Shown here in pieces: positions 8,283 to 15,995 of a stretch of DNA of 64,000 nucleotides. A program made the translations under genes and the position numbers. Below the pieces are notes generated by a model, which saw only the letters and a program-made list of their open reading frames with translations, searched no databases and was not told where the DNA came from. Every line of letters starts with the position of its first letter. Position 1 is the first letter of the stretch. Source of the DNA: Lachnospiraceae bacterium (lineage in GTDB: Bacteria > Bacillota > Clostridia > Lachnospirales > Lachnospiraceae); NCBI GenBank assembly GCA_017455525.1, contig JAFTAP010000027.1:16663-80662 (forward strand), in the 5' to 3' direction.

Positions 8283-8839
8283 TTAGTTGAGGCTGATGAA
8301 TGTGTTCTCCTCGGGATACGATTTCCCTATGGAACGAAGCAATTCATCAGCCTTTTCTTTATTGGCTGCTAACAAATTCCCATTCTCGATGTTCTCACCA
8401 ACAAAGAAGTCCAAATTTTCTCTCCCGTATAAGCTTCTTATGCTGTTTACATTGGTAAAACCCTCTTGTCTGTCAAATTCTATTGCGACCACAATATTTC
8501 TATCCTTTTGATCAACAATACTTGTAATCACAAGTAGCGACCCATCCTGTCGCCCCTTGAATATTAAGGTCGGGGATTCAAGTTCCATTATTGCATCAAC
8601 AATCAAATCTTCCGTTAATCCATGCCCGGTATTTCCAACCATCCTGCCTTCTTCATCTCTAACCTCAGGCCGCATTGCCTTATCGACAACCTTTTCGTTA
8701 TCGTAATATCCTGCTCGGCATTAGCTCCGCATTCTGTTAATATTTGAGAAGGTTTACCAACTACAAGTGGCTTACTTGCCACTTGCTTATCTCCTTCAAT
8801 CAGCTTTTTCAGTTCTGTCGTAAAATTCGCAGAAATCAT
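8283..8839 (-). pseudogene. Frameshifted MuF-C-like protein from a phage or conjugative element
   Basis: The first frame starts at 8839 with GGAGTGG before the ATG and reads MISANFTTELKKLIEG...KPLVVGKPSQILTECGANAEQDITITKR. The second frame continues with VVDKAMRPEVRDEEG, GNTGHGLTEDLIVDAIMEL, LIFKGRQDGSLLVIT, and ends FISLN. The two join if one G is restored at about 8690-8691 (AAAAGGTTGTC), so a single-base deletion has broken the gene. The sequence type is the nuclease-like phage MuF C-terminal domain found in large element proteins. Here only about 185 codons exist and there is no element around it. Confidence 0.65.
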
Positions 8840-9216
8840 AAAACCACTCCGTTTCTCAATCGGCTGATACCTTTGTTATGTCGTTTCGGATTATCTTAAA
8901 TGACACCCAGCAGTCCCCTTCGTTGCTAGTAAATAATAGGTTTTATTCAGTTCATTGATTTTTGGTCATGCCGCAGCCTAAATTCCCGCTAACAATCCTG
9001 CAGACATGAAACAATAAAAACCGAAAGTCAAGCAGAGAACTTCAGATACAGTAAAATCAGAATCCTAAAGAAGAAACCCGGATATCCAGAATTTTTCTGC
9101 TCATTCAGAACATACCACCATGCCAGTGTAAATACAAGCATCTTTTATAATTTGTGGAGAATGTGGTTAATGTAAATAGAAAACTTAGATTGATTGATGA
9201 TATCAGCAAGGAATGA
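8840..9216. other. Intergenic stretch without recognisable gene
   Basis: About 380 bases of AT-rich sequence between the MuF-like pseudogene and the trpB terminator. No ORF with a ribosome binding site, no RNA gene and no clear repeat was seen on either strand. It may be degraded mobile-element DNA. Confidence 0.5.
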
Positions 9217-9245
9217 AGAAGCACCGGCGACCTGCCGGTGCTTCT
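9217..9245. terminator. Hairpin after trpB2
   Basis: A 12-bp perfect stem, AGAAGCACCGGC / GCCGGTGCTTCT with a five-base loop, lies 34 bases past the stop of the leftward trpB2. The T-run is weak on both sides, so termination is likely but not certain. Confidence 0.6.
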
Positions 9246-9278
9246 TTCTGGATCAACTATTTCAGATAAAGCTGTTTC

Positions 9279-10649
9279 TCACACCCTCGGCAGCCTCGCA
9301 AGCGACTCAGCTATCTCCTCATCTGTAGGGATATAGTCGCTCATCTCGCCGTCATTGTACTTCTGATAAGCGACAAGGTCAAAGTAGCCGGTTCCTGTGA
9401 GGCCGAATACTATCGTCTTCTCCTCGCCGTTTTCCTTGCACTTCAAAGCCTCGTTTATCGCAACCCTTATCGCATGAGCGCTCTCAGGCGCGGGGAGTAT
9501 TCCCTCGACTCTTGCGAACTGCTCCGCAGCCTCAAAGACCTCCGTCTGCTCGACGCTGGTAGCCTCCATCAAGCCGTCAGCATAAAGCTGTGACAGCGTG
9601 GAGCTCATGCCGTGGAATCTTAAGCCGCCCGCATGGTTCGCCGACGGTATGAAGCTGCTGCCGAGCGTGTACATCTTAGCAAGCGGGCAGATCATACCCG
9701 TGTCGCAGAAATCATAAGCGTACTTACCCCTCGTGAAGCTCGGACATGAAGCAGGCTCCACGGCTATGATGCGGTAATCCGCCTCGCCCCTTAACTTCTC
9801 TCCCATGAAAGGAGCTATAAGGCCGCCGAGGTTCGAGCCTCCTCCTGCGCAGCCGATTATCATGTCGGGCTTTATCCCATATTTATCCAGAGCGATCTTC
9901 GTCTCAAGACCTATGACCGACTGATGCAATAAAACCTGATTCAGCACGCTCCCAAGCACATATCTGTAGCCGGGATTCTTCGTAGCGACCTCGACCGCCT
10001 CCGATATGGCGCAGCCAAGGCTTCCGGTAGTCCCGGGATGCTCGGCGAGTATCTTCTTGCCTACCTCAGTAGTCTCCGACGGCGAAGGCACGACAGAAGC
10101 GCCGTAAGTCCTCATCACCTCACGTCTGAAAGGCTTCTGCTCATACGACACCTTGACCATGTAAACCTTGCAGTCAAGGTCTAAATAAGAACACGCCATG
10201 GAAAGCGCCGTACCCCACTGTCCGGCTCCGGTCTCGGTGGTCACGCCCTTCAAGCCCTGCTTCTTCGCATAGTAAGCCTGCGCTATGGCGGAGTTCAGCT
10301 TATGGCTGCCGCTGGTATTATTACCCTCGAACTTATAGTAGATCTTCGCAGGCGTCTGAAGCTTCTCTTCAAGGCAATAAGCCCGGACCAAGGGCGAAGG
10401 CCTGTACATCTTATAGAAGCTCCTTATCTCCTCAGGTATGTCAATATAAGGCGTGGTATCGTCAAGCTCCTGCTCCACAAGCTCTTCGCAGAATACAGGC
10501 GCAAGCTCCTCCTTTGTCATGGGCTTTCCCGTACCGGGATTTAACAGCGGAGCGGGCTTATTCTTCATATCGGCCCTAAGGTTGTACCATGCCTTCGGCA
10601 TCTCGTCTTCATTAAGGTAAATCTTGTAAGGTATCTTGTTTTCTGCCAT
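9279..10649 (-). CDS. trpB: Tryptophan synthase beta chain, TrpB2 type
   Basis: 456 residues, longer than the roughly 400 of TrpB1, with the N-terminal extension and KMYRPSPLVRA segment of the TrpB2 group. PLP is bound by Lys 117 in NNTSGSHKLNSA. Further family marks are GAGQWGTALS, the glycine-rich phosphate loop GCAGGGSNLGG, and GLTGTGYFD near the C-terminus. It condenses indole with serine to give tryptophan. The start at 10649 has AGGAGG nine bases upstream; a longer frame from 10769 runs through the T-box and is not coding. No trpA or other trp gene is adjacent, so the enzyme probably salvages free indole. Transcription is controlled by the Trp T-box just upstream. Confidence 0.95.
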   Translation of the reverse strand: MAENKIPYKIYLNEDEMPKAWYNLRADMKNKPAPLLNPGTGKPMTKEELAPVFCEELVEQELDDTTPYIDIPEEIRSFYKMYRPSPLVRAYCLEEKLQTPAKIYYKFEGNNTSGSHKLNSAIAQAYYAKKQGLKGVTTETGAGQWGTALSMACSYLDLDCKVYMVKVSYEQKPFRREVMRTYGASVVPSPSETTEVGKKILAEHPGTTGSLGCAISEAVEVATKNPGYRYVLGSVLNQVLLHQSVIGLETKIALDKYGIKPDMIIGCAGGGSNLGGLIAPFMGEKLRGEADYRIIAVEPASCPSFTRGKYAYDFCDTGMICPLAKMYTLGSSFIPSANHAGGLRFHGMSSTLSQLYADGLMEATSVEQTEVFEAAEQFARVEGILPAPESAHAIRVAINEALKCKENGEEKTIVFGLTGTGYFDLVAYQKYNDGEMSDYIPTDEEIAESLARLPRV

Positions 10650-10680
10650 GTCTAAATCCTCCTTTTCATTCAGGGACCGG

Positions 10681-10965
10681 AAAATAAAAAACCCGTCCCT
10701 ACAGTAGTTACTGCCGGGACAGGTATTATATCCTACCTGCGGTGCCACCCTGCTTGGTGCATTACGCACCCACTTAGCGCATACAATAATATGCCGAATT
10801 TTGATTACGGAGATTCAACGCTCCGTCTCCCATACTCTACATCTGATGTATTTCCGGTCGCCCTCTGGAGTCCATTCAGCCATACGCTTAACACCACGAT
10901 CCCACCATCCATGGCTCTCTCTTGATAAGGATGAACAGCCTACTCACTCTCCATCAACGGTTTAT
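10681..10965 (-). promoter_or_regulatory. T-box leader, tryptophan specifier, upstream of trpB2
   Basis: The leader reads leftward. The T-box motif AGGGTGGCACCGCAGG is at 10736-10751. The terminator stem CCTGTCCC...GGGACGGG with an inner CAGTA/TACTG and a long T-run is at 10681-10723. Stem I carries the GAA-TGG-AC specifier context, with the TGG codon at 10872-10874, so it senses uncharged tRNA-Trp. Low tRNA-Trp charging should favour the antiterminator and switch on trpB2. Confidence 0.92.
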
Positions 10966-10968
10966 GCG

Positions 10969-10998
10969 AGTTTAGCACAAGCAAACATTTACTGTCAA
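10969..10998 (-). promoter_or_regulatory. Promoter of the trpB2 T-box transcript
   Basis: A perfect -35 TTGACA (10993-10998) and a -10 TAAACT (10969-10974) are separated by 18 bases, directly before the T-box leader and facing leftward. Confidence 0.6.
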
Positions 10999-11092
10999 GC
11001 ATTTTCCACGAGCCATAAAATATGATATAATTTTATCTAATCAGATATCCTTTCTGATGAATAATTAAAAATGCACAGGGGGACAAAGTTGT

Positions 11093-11731
11093 ATGGATAA
11101 TTATAAGAAGATCGACTATCAGAGAAATATAGACGTCGTGCTCCGCTACGTGCCGGGACACTTCATCACGCCTAAGTCGCACGTCAATTATTACATGGAC
11201 CTAAGCGATATGAAATCAAGGCAGAGAGAAGCGAGGGCAACGGGCGAGGAGCTTGCGGAGATGTATCTTACGACTGATATCGTAGACACGATCCTCTGTC
11301 TCAATAACATGGAGGTCGTAGGCTCATATCTGGCGAATAAACTCACTAAGGCCGGAGTAGTCTCGGCAAATGCTCATAAGACCATGTACATCACTACGCC
11401 TGAATTCAATACAAGCGGCCAGATGATGTTCAGGGAGAATAATAAGCACATGATAAAGGAGAAGAAGGTGCTCGTGCTTATAGACACGGCATCAACCGGC
11501 TCCACGGTATCAAGTGCCGTGAGATCCGTAAGATATTACGGCGGAGAGGTCATAGGAGTGGCAGCCATATTCTCACTCGCCACACAGGTAGGCGACATAC
11601 CTATAAGGTCGCTGTACTCAGGCAGGGATCTCCCTGATTACGCAAGCTATCCAACAGATAAGTGCCCGCTCTGCGAAAAAGGAATGCCCGTGGACGCTAT
11701 ATGTAACGGCTACGGATATTCACTGCTTTAA
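11093..11731 (+). CDS. Orotate phosphoribosyltransferase-like type I PRTase
   Basis: 212 residues, cytoplasmic. The PRPP-binding loop is VLVLIDTASTGSTVSSA (about residues 126-142), preceded by a conserved ITTPEFNTSGQMMF segment and VDTILCLNNMEVVGSYLANKL. The C-terminus carries DYASYPTDKCPLCEKGMPVDAICNGYG, a cysteine-containing end typical of a clostridial PRTase group annotated as orotate phosphoribosyltransferase-like. Because it is not with other pyr genes and the loop lacks the usual acidic DD pair (ID-TA here), the substrate may not be orotate. AGGGGG lies ten bases before the ATG. It stands alone, reading rightward. Confidence 0.75.
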   Translation: MDNYKKIDYQRNIDVVLRYVPGHFITPKSHVNYYMDLSDMKSRQREARATGEELAEMYLTTDIVDTILCLNNMEVVGSYLANKLTKAGVVSANAHKTMYITTPEFNTSGQMMFRENNKHMIKEKKVLVLIDTASTGSTVSSAVRSVRYYGGEVIGVAAIFSLATQVGDIPIRSLYSGRDLPDYASYPTDKCPLCEKGMPVDAICNGYGYSLL

Positions 11732-11853
11732 TTTTTTCGATAAGGGGTTTATTTATTTTATCTTCTGTCCGATAAAGATAGTAGAAAGCTGATTTTCTAG
11801 TTGTTTTAGTGTGTACACGGAAGTACAGATAATTAAGATAAGGAGATTAAACT

Positions 11854-12594
11854 ATGTCATCACTCGATTTTTCAAGCTTTTTCGGAACTCAGACCACGCA
11901 GTCCGGCGGACTTTCCAGCGTGCTCAGCGACTATGCCAGCATCAAGAACGGCAGCTACGGCAAGCTCTTGAAGGCTTACTACAAGAAGCAGGAGACGAAC
12001 TACGCATCATCAGACGAGGCAAAGGCGGAGAATAAGAAATATTCCCAGCTTAAGAGTTTCTCTTCAGACTTAAAGAGCTCAGCTTCAGCGCTGAATGACA
12101 ACAGCCTTTATGCCGAAGGAAAGTACACCGTCAAGTATTCAGACGGAACCACGGCAGAGTCCTCATACAACATGGATAAGATATACGAGAAGGCGAAGAA
12201 CTTCGTGGACAGCTATAATTCAGCGATAAAGAGCGGAGCGTCCACAGAGGACGGTTCGGCAGTATCCAGCCGGACACTTTCGCTTATCTCCTTCACCTCA
12301 AAGAATTCCAAGCTTTTAGGCGATGCCGGCATCTCCATCAGCAGCAAGGAAGGCTCGGAAGGACAGCTTACGATAGATGAGGATAAGTTCAAGAAGGCAA
12401 ATATAAGTGCGATCAAGTCCTTATTCAATGGACAGGGCTCATACGCTTCATCCGTTGAGAATAAGGCAAGCATCCTAAGCTCCATGGCAGAGAGCCAGAT
12501 GTCAAAGATAAGCTCATACGATGCGAAGGGTTCATACAGCTCAGGCTCTGATTCTACTGCGTCACTCTCCAGCTTCTTCAGCTCAGAGATTTAA
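11854..12594 (+). CDS. FliD C-terminal-like protein, possible flagellar cap-related or secreted protein
   Basis: 246 residues, very rich in Ser (about one in five), with no Cys and no signal peptide. The part from about residue 105 (YEKAKNFVDSYNSAIKSG, RTLSLISFTSKNSKLLGDAGISIS, GQLTIDEDKFKKA, AIKSLFNGQGSYASSVENKAS) follows the FliD/HAP2 C-terminal pattern of a FVxxYN helix, a DIGIt...GkLslDe motif and a sLF-G segment. A full FliD is twice this length, so this is a small relative. AAGGAG precedes the ATG. A CCGATAA (11769-11775) resembles a sigma-28 -10 box but lacks a good -35. No other flagellar gene is adjacent. Confidence 0.55.
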   Translation: MSSLDFSSFFGTQTTQSGGLSSVLSDYASIKNGSYGKLLKAYYKKQETNYASSDEAKAENKKYSQLKSFSSDLKSSASALNDNSLYAEGKYTVKYSDGTTAESSYNMDKIYEKAKNFVDSYNSAIKSGASTEDGSAVSSRTLSLISFTSKNSKLLGDAGISISSKEGSEGQLTIDEDKFKKANISAIKSLFNGQGSYASSVENKASILSSMAESQMSKISSYDAKGSYSSGSDSTASLSSFFSSEI

Positions 12595-12642
12595 GGCTGA
12601 ATAAAATACTATTGGAACCCAATAAAATTTAGTAACAATCAG

Positions 12643-12678
12643 ACAACCGCTTCGAGGGATAGTACCCGAAGCGGTTGT
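12643..12678. terminator. Intrinsic terminator between the FliD-like gene and sufU
   Basis: A 12-bp stem, ACAACCGCTTCG / CGAAGCGGTTGT with a twelve-base loop, is followed rightward by TTTATCTT. It ends the rightward FliD-like transcript and may also serve the convergent sufU. Confidence 0.8.
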
Positions 12679-12742
12679 TTTATCTTCCGTATTAAATCGA
12701 TCATAGCGGAACGTTGATCCACAGTATTATAGCACTGACTCA

Positions 12743-13231
12743 TCACTCCGTCGTACAGTAATCATGTGCTCCATGAGCCTCGCCTGTAGCGACTCCCGCT
12801 CCGCCCTTATTCTTAAGCATCTCTTCCATCGTATGCCATCCAAGCACGGCGCACTTCACCCTTGCGGGCATGTGGGATATGTCCTTCAAGACCGATGCCT
12901 CGTCAAGATCATCAAGATCCTCCTCCGTAGCCTTGCCATGTATCATGCCCATGAACTTCCCGCAAAGCTCTAAAGCCCTCTCCTTTGGCTCGCCTATGAT
13001 AAGGTCTAGCATTATGTCAACCGATGCCTGTGATATAGCACATCCCGAACCGCTGAAAGCCCCGTCCTCTATAGTACCGTCCTCTCCCACCTTAAGCTCC
13101 AAGAAAATATCGTCCCCGCAGGTCGGATTCTTCCCCTCAAGCCTTATCGTAGGCTCGCTTATCTTCCCCCTATGCGACGGCCTCAGATTATGCTCATTCA
13201 ATATATCTCCATATATGGACTCAAGTCCCAT
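12743..13231 (-). CDS. sufU: Iron-sulfur cluster scaffold/sulfur-acceptor protein SufU
   Basis: 162 residues of the IscU/SufU family, with the three ligand Cys at 38 (NPTCGDD), 64 (GSGCAISQAS) and 127 (RVKCAVLGWHT), and the Asp in CGDD that marks the site. The long insert between the second and third Cys (about residues 85-118) is typical of SufU rather than IscU. SufU accepts sulfur from SufS for cluster building. Here no sufCBDS genes are adjacent: the upstream neighbour on the strand is a DUF4143 ATPase and a HicB fragment. GAGGAG lies before the ATG. The last 18 residues (GGAGVATGEAHGAHDYCTTE) are a non-conserved tail with an extra Cys. Confidence 0.92.
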   Translation of the reverse strand: MGLESIYGDILNEHNLRPSHRGKISEPTIRLEGKNPTCGDDIFLELKVGEDGTIEDGAFSGSGCAISQASVDIMLDLIIGEPKERALELCGKFMGMIHGKATEEDLDDLDEASVLKDISHMPARVKCAVLGWHTMEEMLKNKGGAGVATGEAHGAHDYCTTE

Positions 13232-13252
13232 CTATCCGCTCCTCCTCAGTCA

Positions 13253-13330
13253 TTATACATACGCAGCTATCGCCTTTTCTACGATAGCATTAAAAGTCAC
13301 ATGATCTTTAGATGCCCGCTCAGTGACGAA
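13253..13330 (-). pseudogene. C-terminal HicB fragment
   Basis: Reads FVTERASKDHVTFNAIVEKAIAAYV then stop, matching 18 or so of the last 23 residues of the HicB at 15233-15565 (IAERASKDHVTLNAIVERAIAAYI). The rest of the gene is missing. It shows that a second HicAB module, or a copy of this one, once lay here. Confidence 0.7.
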
Positions 13331-13379
13331 ATTAATATATTACAGGAGCATAGAAAAATCAACAAAATCCCCTTTCAAA

Positions 13380-14672
13380 CTAATTTTTCAAACATCCGAT
13401 AGGAATAACATAAACGCCGTCTTCACGCTTATAACCATATTCGGTCGCGGTTATGACAAGTTTGAGATCCGGCAATCTCAGCGGGATCTGTTTTTCTTTT
13501 TTATTGTATTCAGCAATGAGTCTTTCTATCTTGCACAGATGAGCGGCACCCATATCAATCTCTTTACTTCCAAGCTTGAATTCTATCAAAGCATATCGAC
13601 CATCCTTAAGGTTAAGCACCGCATCCGCTTCTAACCCATAACGGTCATGATAATATGAAACTTCGCCGTTCATTCCGGAGGAATAAATCTTTAGGTCTCT
13701 GATGCAAAGAGATTCAAAGAGAAATCCAAGCGTCTTGAAATCCGTGTTAAAGTAGTCAGGTGTAAGCCCAAGTGCTGCTACTGCTATGGATGGGTCCACA
13801 AGATTTCTTTTATTCCCGGATCTGATGGCTTCCTTTGAACGGATGGCGGGACACCATGCAGGAAGCTCATCTATTATGTATAAATCTTCAAGGTCATGGA
13901 AATAATCATAGAAAGTAGGCTTTGATATTTCCGTTGTTGATGAAGTATCTGAAAAAATAGTTTTTGTCTCTGCCAAAGTACATATATTTCTTGAATAAGA
14001 TCTTAACAAGCGCTCTGCCCACAACGGATTCCTTTTAACATGACTGATATTTGAAATATCAGTATGACAAGTCTGATAGAAGAGATCTGATGCGATAGAA
14101 AGTGCTGCTTTCCTGTTCTCGATATTAATACTCTGGGGCCATCCTCCGCGGCATATAGCATAAATAAGGTCATCAAAGGTAAGTTTAGATTCCTCCCACT
14201 CGATATCCCTCCCATCAAATAAATCCATAAGTGATATGGTGCCGGAAGACTCACCGCTTTCGTACAAGCTCATCGGAAACATGCGAAGCGTTGAAATCCT
14301 CAGTGTTCCGGTATGTGCCGTTTCACCTTTCTGAGAAGATGAGCCGGTGAGGATGTACTGGCCTTTTAAGCCGGAATCATCTACATCCTTCCGTATTGCA
14401 CCCCAAATCTTCGGGGCATCCTGCCATTCATCAAACAGCCTCGGCTTATCTCCGATCAAAAGCTTCGAGGGCATGTTTTCGGCGACTGATAATAGTCCTT
14501 CCCGGACATCCTCATCCTGAAATTCTATATAACTATTCGCAAAATGCTTTCCGGTAGTTGTTTTTCCACAGCCTTTCGGACCAACGATCAAGGTTGCTCC
14601 GAAAGCCTCAAGTTTCAGCTTTAGCGCAGAATCAGTTATCCGGTTGCGGTATATCTTTTCTATGTTTTCCAT
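13380..14672 (-). CDS. AAA-type ATP-binding protein with DUF4143
   Basis: 430 residues. Walker A is VGPKGCGKTTTG (about residues 29-40), the Walker B-like segment is RLFDEWQDAPKIW (about 80-92), and the sensor ILTGSSS is near 106. The C-terminal DUF4143 domain ends with a PD-(D/E)XK-like YGLEADAVLNLKDGRYALIEFKLG (about 340-363). The role of the family is unknown. The genes move between genomes, and links to defence or toxin-antitoxin functions have been suggested. The start ATG at 14672 is preferred to an in-frame TTG two codons earlier, since GAGGTGA lies seven bases upstream of it. A set of phased repeats sits directly upstream and may be its operator. Confidence 0.85.
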   Translation of the reverse strand: MENIEKIYRNRITDSALKLKLEAFGATLIVGPKGCGKTTTGKHFANSYIEFQDEDVREGLLSVAENMPSKLLIGDKPRLFDEWQDAPKIWGAIRKDVDDSGLKGQYILTGSSSQKGETAHTGTLRISTLRMFPMSLYESGESSGTISLMDLFDGRDIEWEESKLTFDDLIYAICRGGWPQSINIENRKAALSIASDLFYQTCHTDISNISHVKRNPLWAERLLRSYSRNICTLAETKTIFSDTSSTTEISKPTFYDYFHDLEDLYIIDELPAWCPAIRSKEAIRSGNKRNLVDPSIAVAALGLTPDYFNTDFKTLGFLFESLCIRDLKIYSSGMNGEVSYYHDRYGLEADAVLNLKDGRYALIEFKLGSKEIDMGAAHLCKIERLIAEYNKKEKQIPLRLPDLKLVITATEYGYKREDGVYVIPIGCLKN

Positions 14673-14704
14673 ATGCAAATCACCTCATGTATGAGTATAC
14701 TCTG

Positions 14705-14788
14705 TTTAACATTTATGTGCAATGTTATTTAACATATATGAGGCTAAATATTTAACATATATGTGTTATCGCAATTTACATATTTGTG
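14705..14788. repeat. Four phased direct repeats upstream of the DUF4143 ATPase
   Basis: TTTAACATTTATGTG (14705), TTTAACATATATGAG (14728), TTTAACATATATGTG (14751) and a degenerate TTTACATATTTGTG (14775) recur every 23-24 bases. The first copy begins 33 bases before the ATPase start, so the array is placed to overlap its promoter. Confidence 0.7.
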
Positions 14789-14840
14789 AATCCGTCTTGA
14801 ATATGAATGGAAATGAATCTAGGCGTGGATGTGGAGAGAT

Positions 14841-15242
14841 TCAGCTTAGGCTGATCCCTCTGGACAATCTCTCGCCAATGACTATGTTATTCGCAAGCTG
14901 GCTCATACTGGTATGCTTTGGACGGATCATATCCCAAAAACTTGTATTAGAATAATACCTGTATGCATATAACTCTGCCTCGTCTTCTGTTATATCACCC
15001 TTACCAAATTCCAATGAATCGCTCCACGGCGTCTTAGTATTCTTAATCTTACCATACAAAGGCAGACTGCTTACATCGCCGTTCTTCTACTTAAACTCAC
15101 CGACCTTATGAACTACTCCGTCTCCGCCGATGTAGTTGGATATTATCCTTGCCCAGCTTGTGCCCTGAGTCGTTAAGTACAGAGTGAACTTAGCTCCGTC
15201 AAGAGGCTCATCCGTATCTCCGTCAACCTTTACTATATATAA
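14841..15242 (-). pseudogene. Fragment of a third Cna-B/SpaA adhesin with an in-frame stop
   Basis: From 15242 the frame reads YIVKVDGDTDEPLDGAKFTLY, then SWARIISNYIGGDGVVHKVGEFK, then TAG at 15087-15089. This matches the last SpaA domain of both giant proteins (IIKVDGDTEEPLEGAEFKLY, RVLANYIAGEDVVYE). Past the stop the same frame stays open to 14841 with a segment (LPLYGKIKNTKTPWSDSLEF, ELYAYRYYSNTSFWDMIRP, LANNIVIGERLSRG) not found in the giants and not recognised. The 5' end is fused to the end of hicB. It is a broken domain left by rearrangement and is not expressed as such. Confidence 0.7.
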
Positions 15243-15565
15243 GCTGCTATTGCCCGTTCCACGATAGCATTAAGCGTAACATGGTCTTTTGATGCACGTT
15301 CGGCAATCTTGCGATGAAGCTCCGGATCTATCCTTACATTGAATCTTCCGCGATATTCCTTATCCGGCTCTTTCCCTACTTCTTTACAAAATGCAAGATA
15401 ATCATCAACAGCCGCATGAAACTCATTCTCTATTTCCATCGGATATTCACTCTCAAAAGTAACCAAATCGCTTATCCCCTCAATCTTGCCAAAAAGAGAA
15501 TGCGTCCTTACATCATAATCTACCTTAGCGCGATACCCTTTATATTCAAGCATGTCATTTTTCAT
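15233..15565 (-). CDS. hicB: HicB-family antitoxin
   Basis: 110 residues. The N-terminal half is the partially degraded RNase-H-like HicB domain (YKGYRAKVDYDVRTHSLFGKIEGI, FESEYPMEIENEFHAAVDDYLAFCKEVGKEP). The C-terminal part is a ribbon-helix-helix DNA-binding segment (RGRFNVRIDPELHRKIAERASKDHVTLNAIVERAI). The ATG overlaps the stop of hicA in the usual coupled arrangement. It should neutralise the HicA RNase and repress the operon by binding the palindrome at 15833-15849. Its last codons run directly into the SpaA-domain remnant, so the gene end is at a rearrangement joint. Confidence 0.92.
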   Translation of the reverse strand: MKNDMLEYKGYRAKVDYDVRTHSLFGKIEGISDLVTFESEYPMEIENEFHAAVDDYLAFCKEVGKEPDKEYRGRFNVRIDPELHRKIAERASKDHVTLNAIVERAIAAYI

Positions 15566-15819
15566 AAGTCGCCGCTCCTTTCAAGCATATTTTTTAATGA
15601 ATCAATCGCTCCCGGACTCATCTGATCCCCCGGATGAGGCTTATGCAGTAAGACAATCGAATTGTCCCTCGCTCGATAGAACTTCACCCTAGAACCGGAT
15701 GTCTTGCCTTTATTGTACTCCGCATACCCGATTTTCCTCAGCAGCGATCTAGCCTCAGAATAAGTATAATCAAGCGGAGACAATCTAAGGCGTGCTTTAG
15801 CTTTTTCAAGTTGGCTCAT
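15562..15819 (-). CDS. hicA: HicA-family mRNA interferase toxin
   Basis: 85 residues from the ATG at 15819, with AGGGAG before it. A longer frame to 15927 runs through the promoter and is not coding. The marks are the double-stranded-RNA-binding-like fold segment EARSLLRKIGYAEYNKGKTSGSRVKFYR and the catalytic-His region SIVLLHKPHPGDQMSPGAIDSLKNML. It cuts mRNA when free of HicB. It is complete and coupled to hicB by a four-base overlap, so the module is likely active. Confidence 0.9.
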   Translation of the reverse strand: MSQLEKAKARLRLSPLDYTYSEARSLLRKIGYAEYNKGKTSGSRVKFYRARDNSIVLLHKPHPGDQMSPGAIDSLKNMLERSGDL

Positions 15820-15832
15820 CGTATCTCCCTTG

Positions 15833-15885
15833 TCACTAATATTTAGTGACATTGTTATTGTATTCCTACAATATGAAAAAGTCAA
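15833..15885 (-). promoter_or_regulatory. hicAB promoter and operator palindrome
   Basis: Reading leftward: -35 TTGACT (15880-15885), 17-base spacer, -10 TACAAT (15857-15862), then a perfect palindrome TCACTAA-TAT-TTAGTGA (15833-15849) that covers the expected start of transcription. The palindrome is the likely binding site of the HicB ribbon-helix-helix domain. Confidence 0.75.
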
Positions 15886-15910
15886 TAAATTCCAATGAAT
15901 CGCTCCAATA

Positions 15911-15946
15911 AGCAAAACCCCCGACATCGCTGCCGGGGGGTTGCTT
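15911..15946 (-). terminator. Terminator of the first giant adhesin gene
   Basis: Leftward AAGCAACCCCCCGGC / GTCGGGGGTTTTGCTT forms a strong GC-rich stem with an outer AAGCAA/TTGCTT extension, 50 bases past the stop of the giant gene. Confidence 0.8.
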
Positions 15947-15995
15947 TATGGCTATAAATTTATGTCATGAGCCTTTAATTTGGTACGCTTACGGC

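Larger units (their letters stand above)
15006..15907. repeat. 21-bp perfect direct repeats bracketing the HicAB module
   Basis: The same 21 bases, coding for WSDSLEF on the minus strand, occur at 15006-15026 (inside the adhesin fragment) and at 15887-15907 (just upstream of the hicAB promoter). They lie 881 bp apart and enclose hicA, hicB and most of the SpaA remnant. Confidence 0.85.

Noticed and set aside
8615-8839. Separate 74-residue gene
   Set aside because: Its end is out of frame with the following 130-codon frame and the two join with one restored base, so they are one broken gene.
10650-10769. 40-codon N-terminal extension of trpB
   Set aside because: It runs through the T-box and terminator; AGGAGG fits the ATG at 10649.
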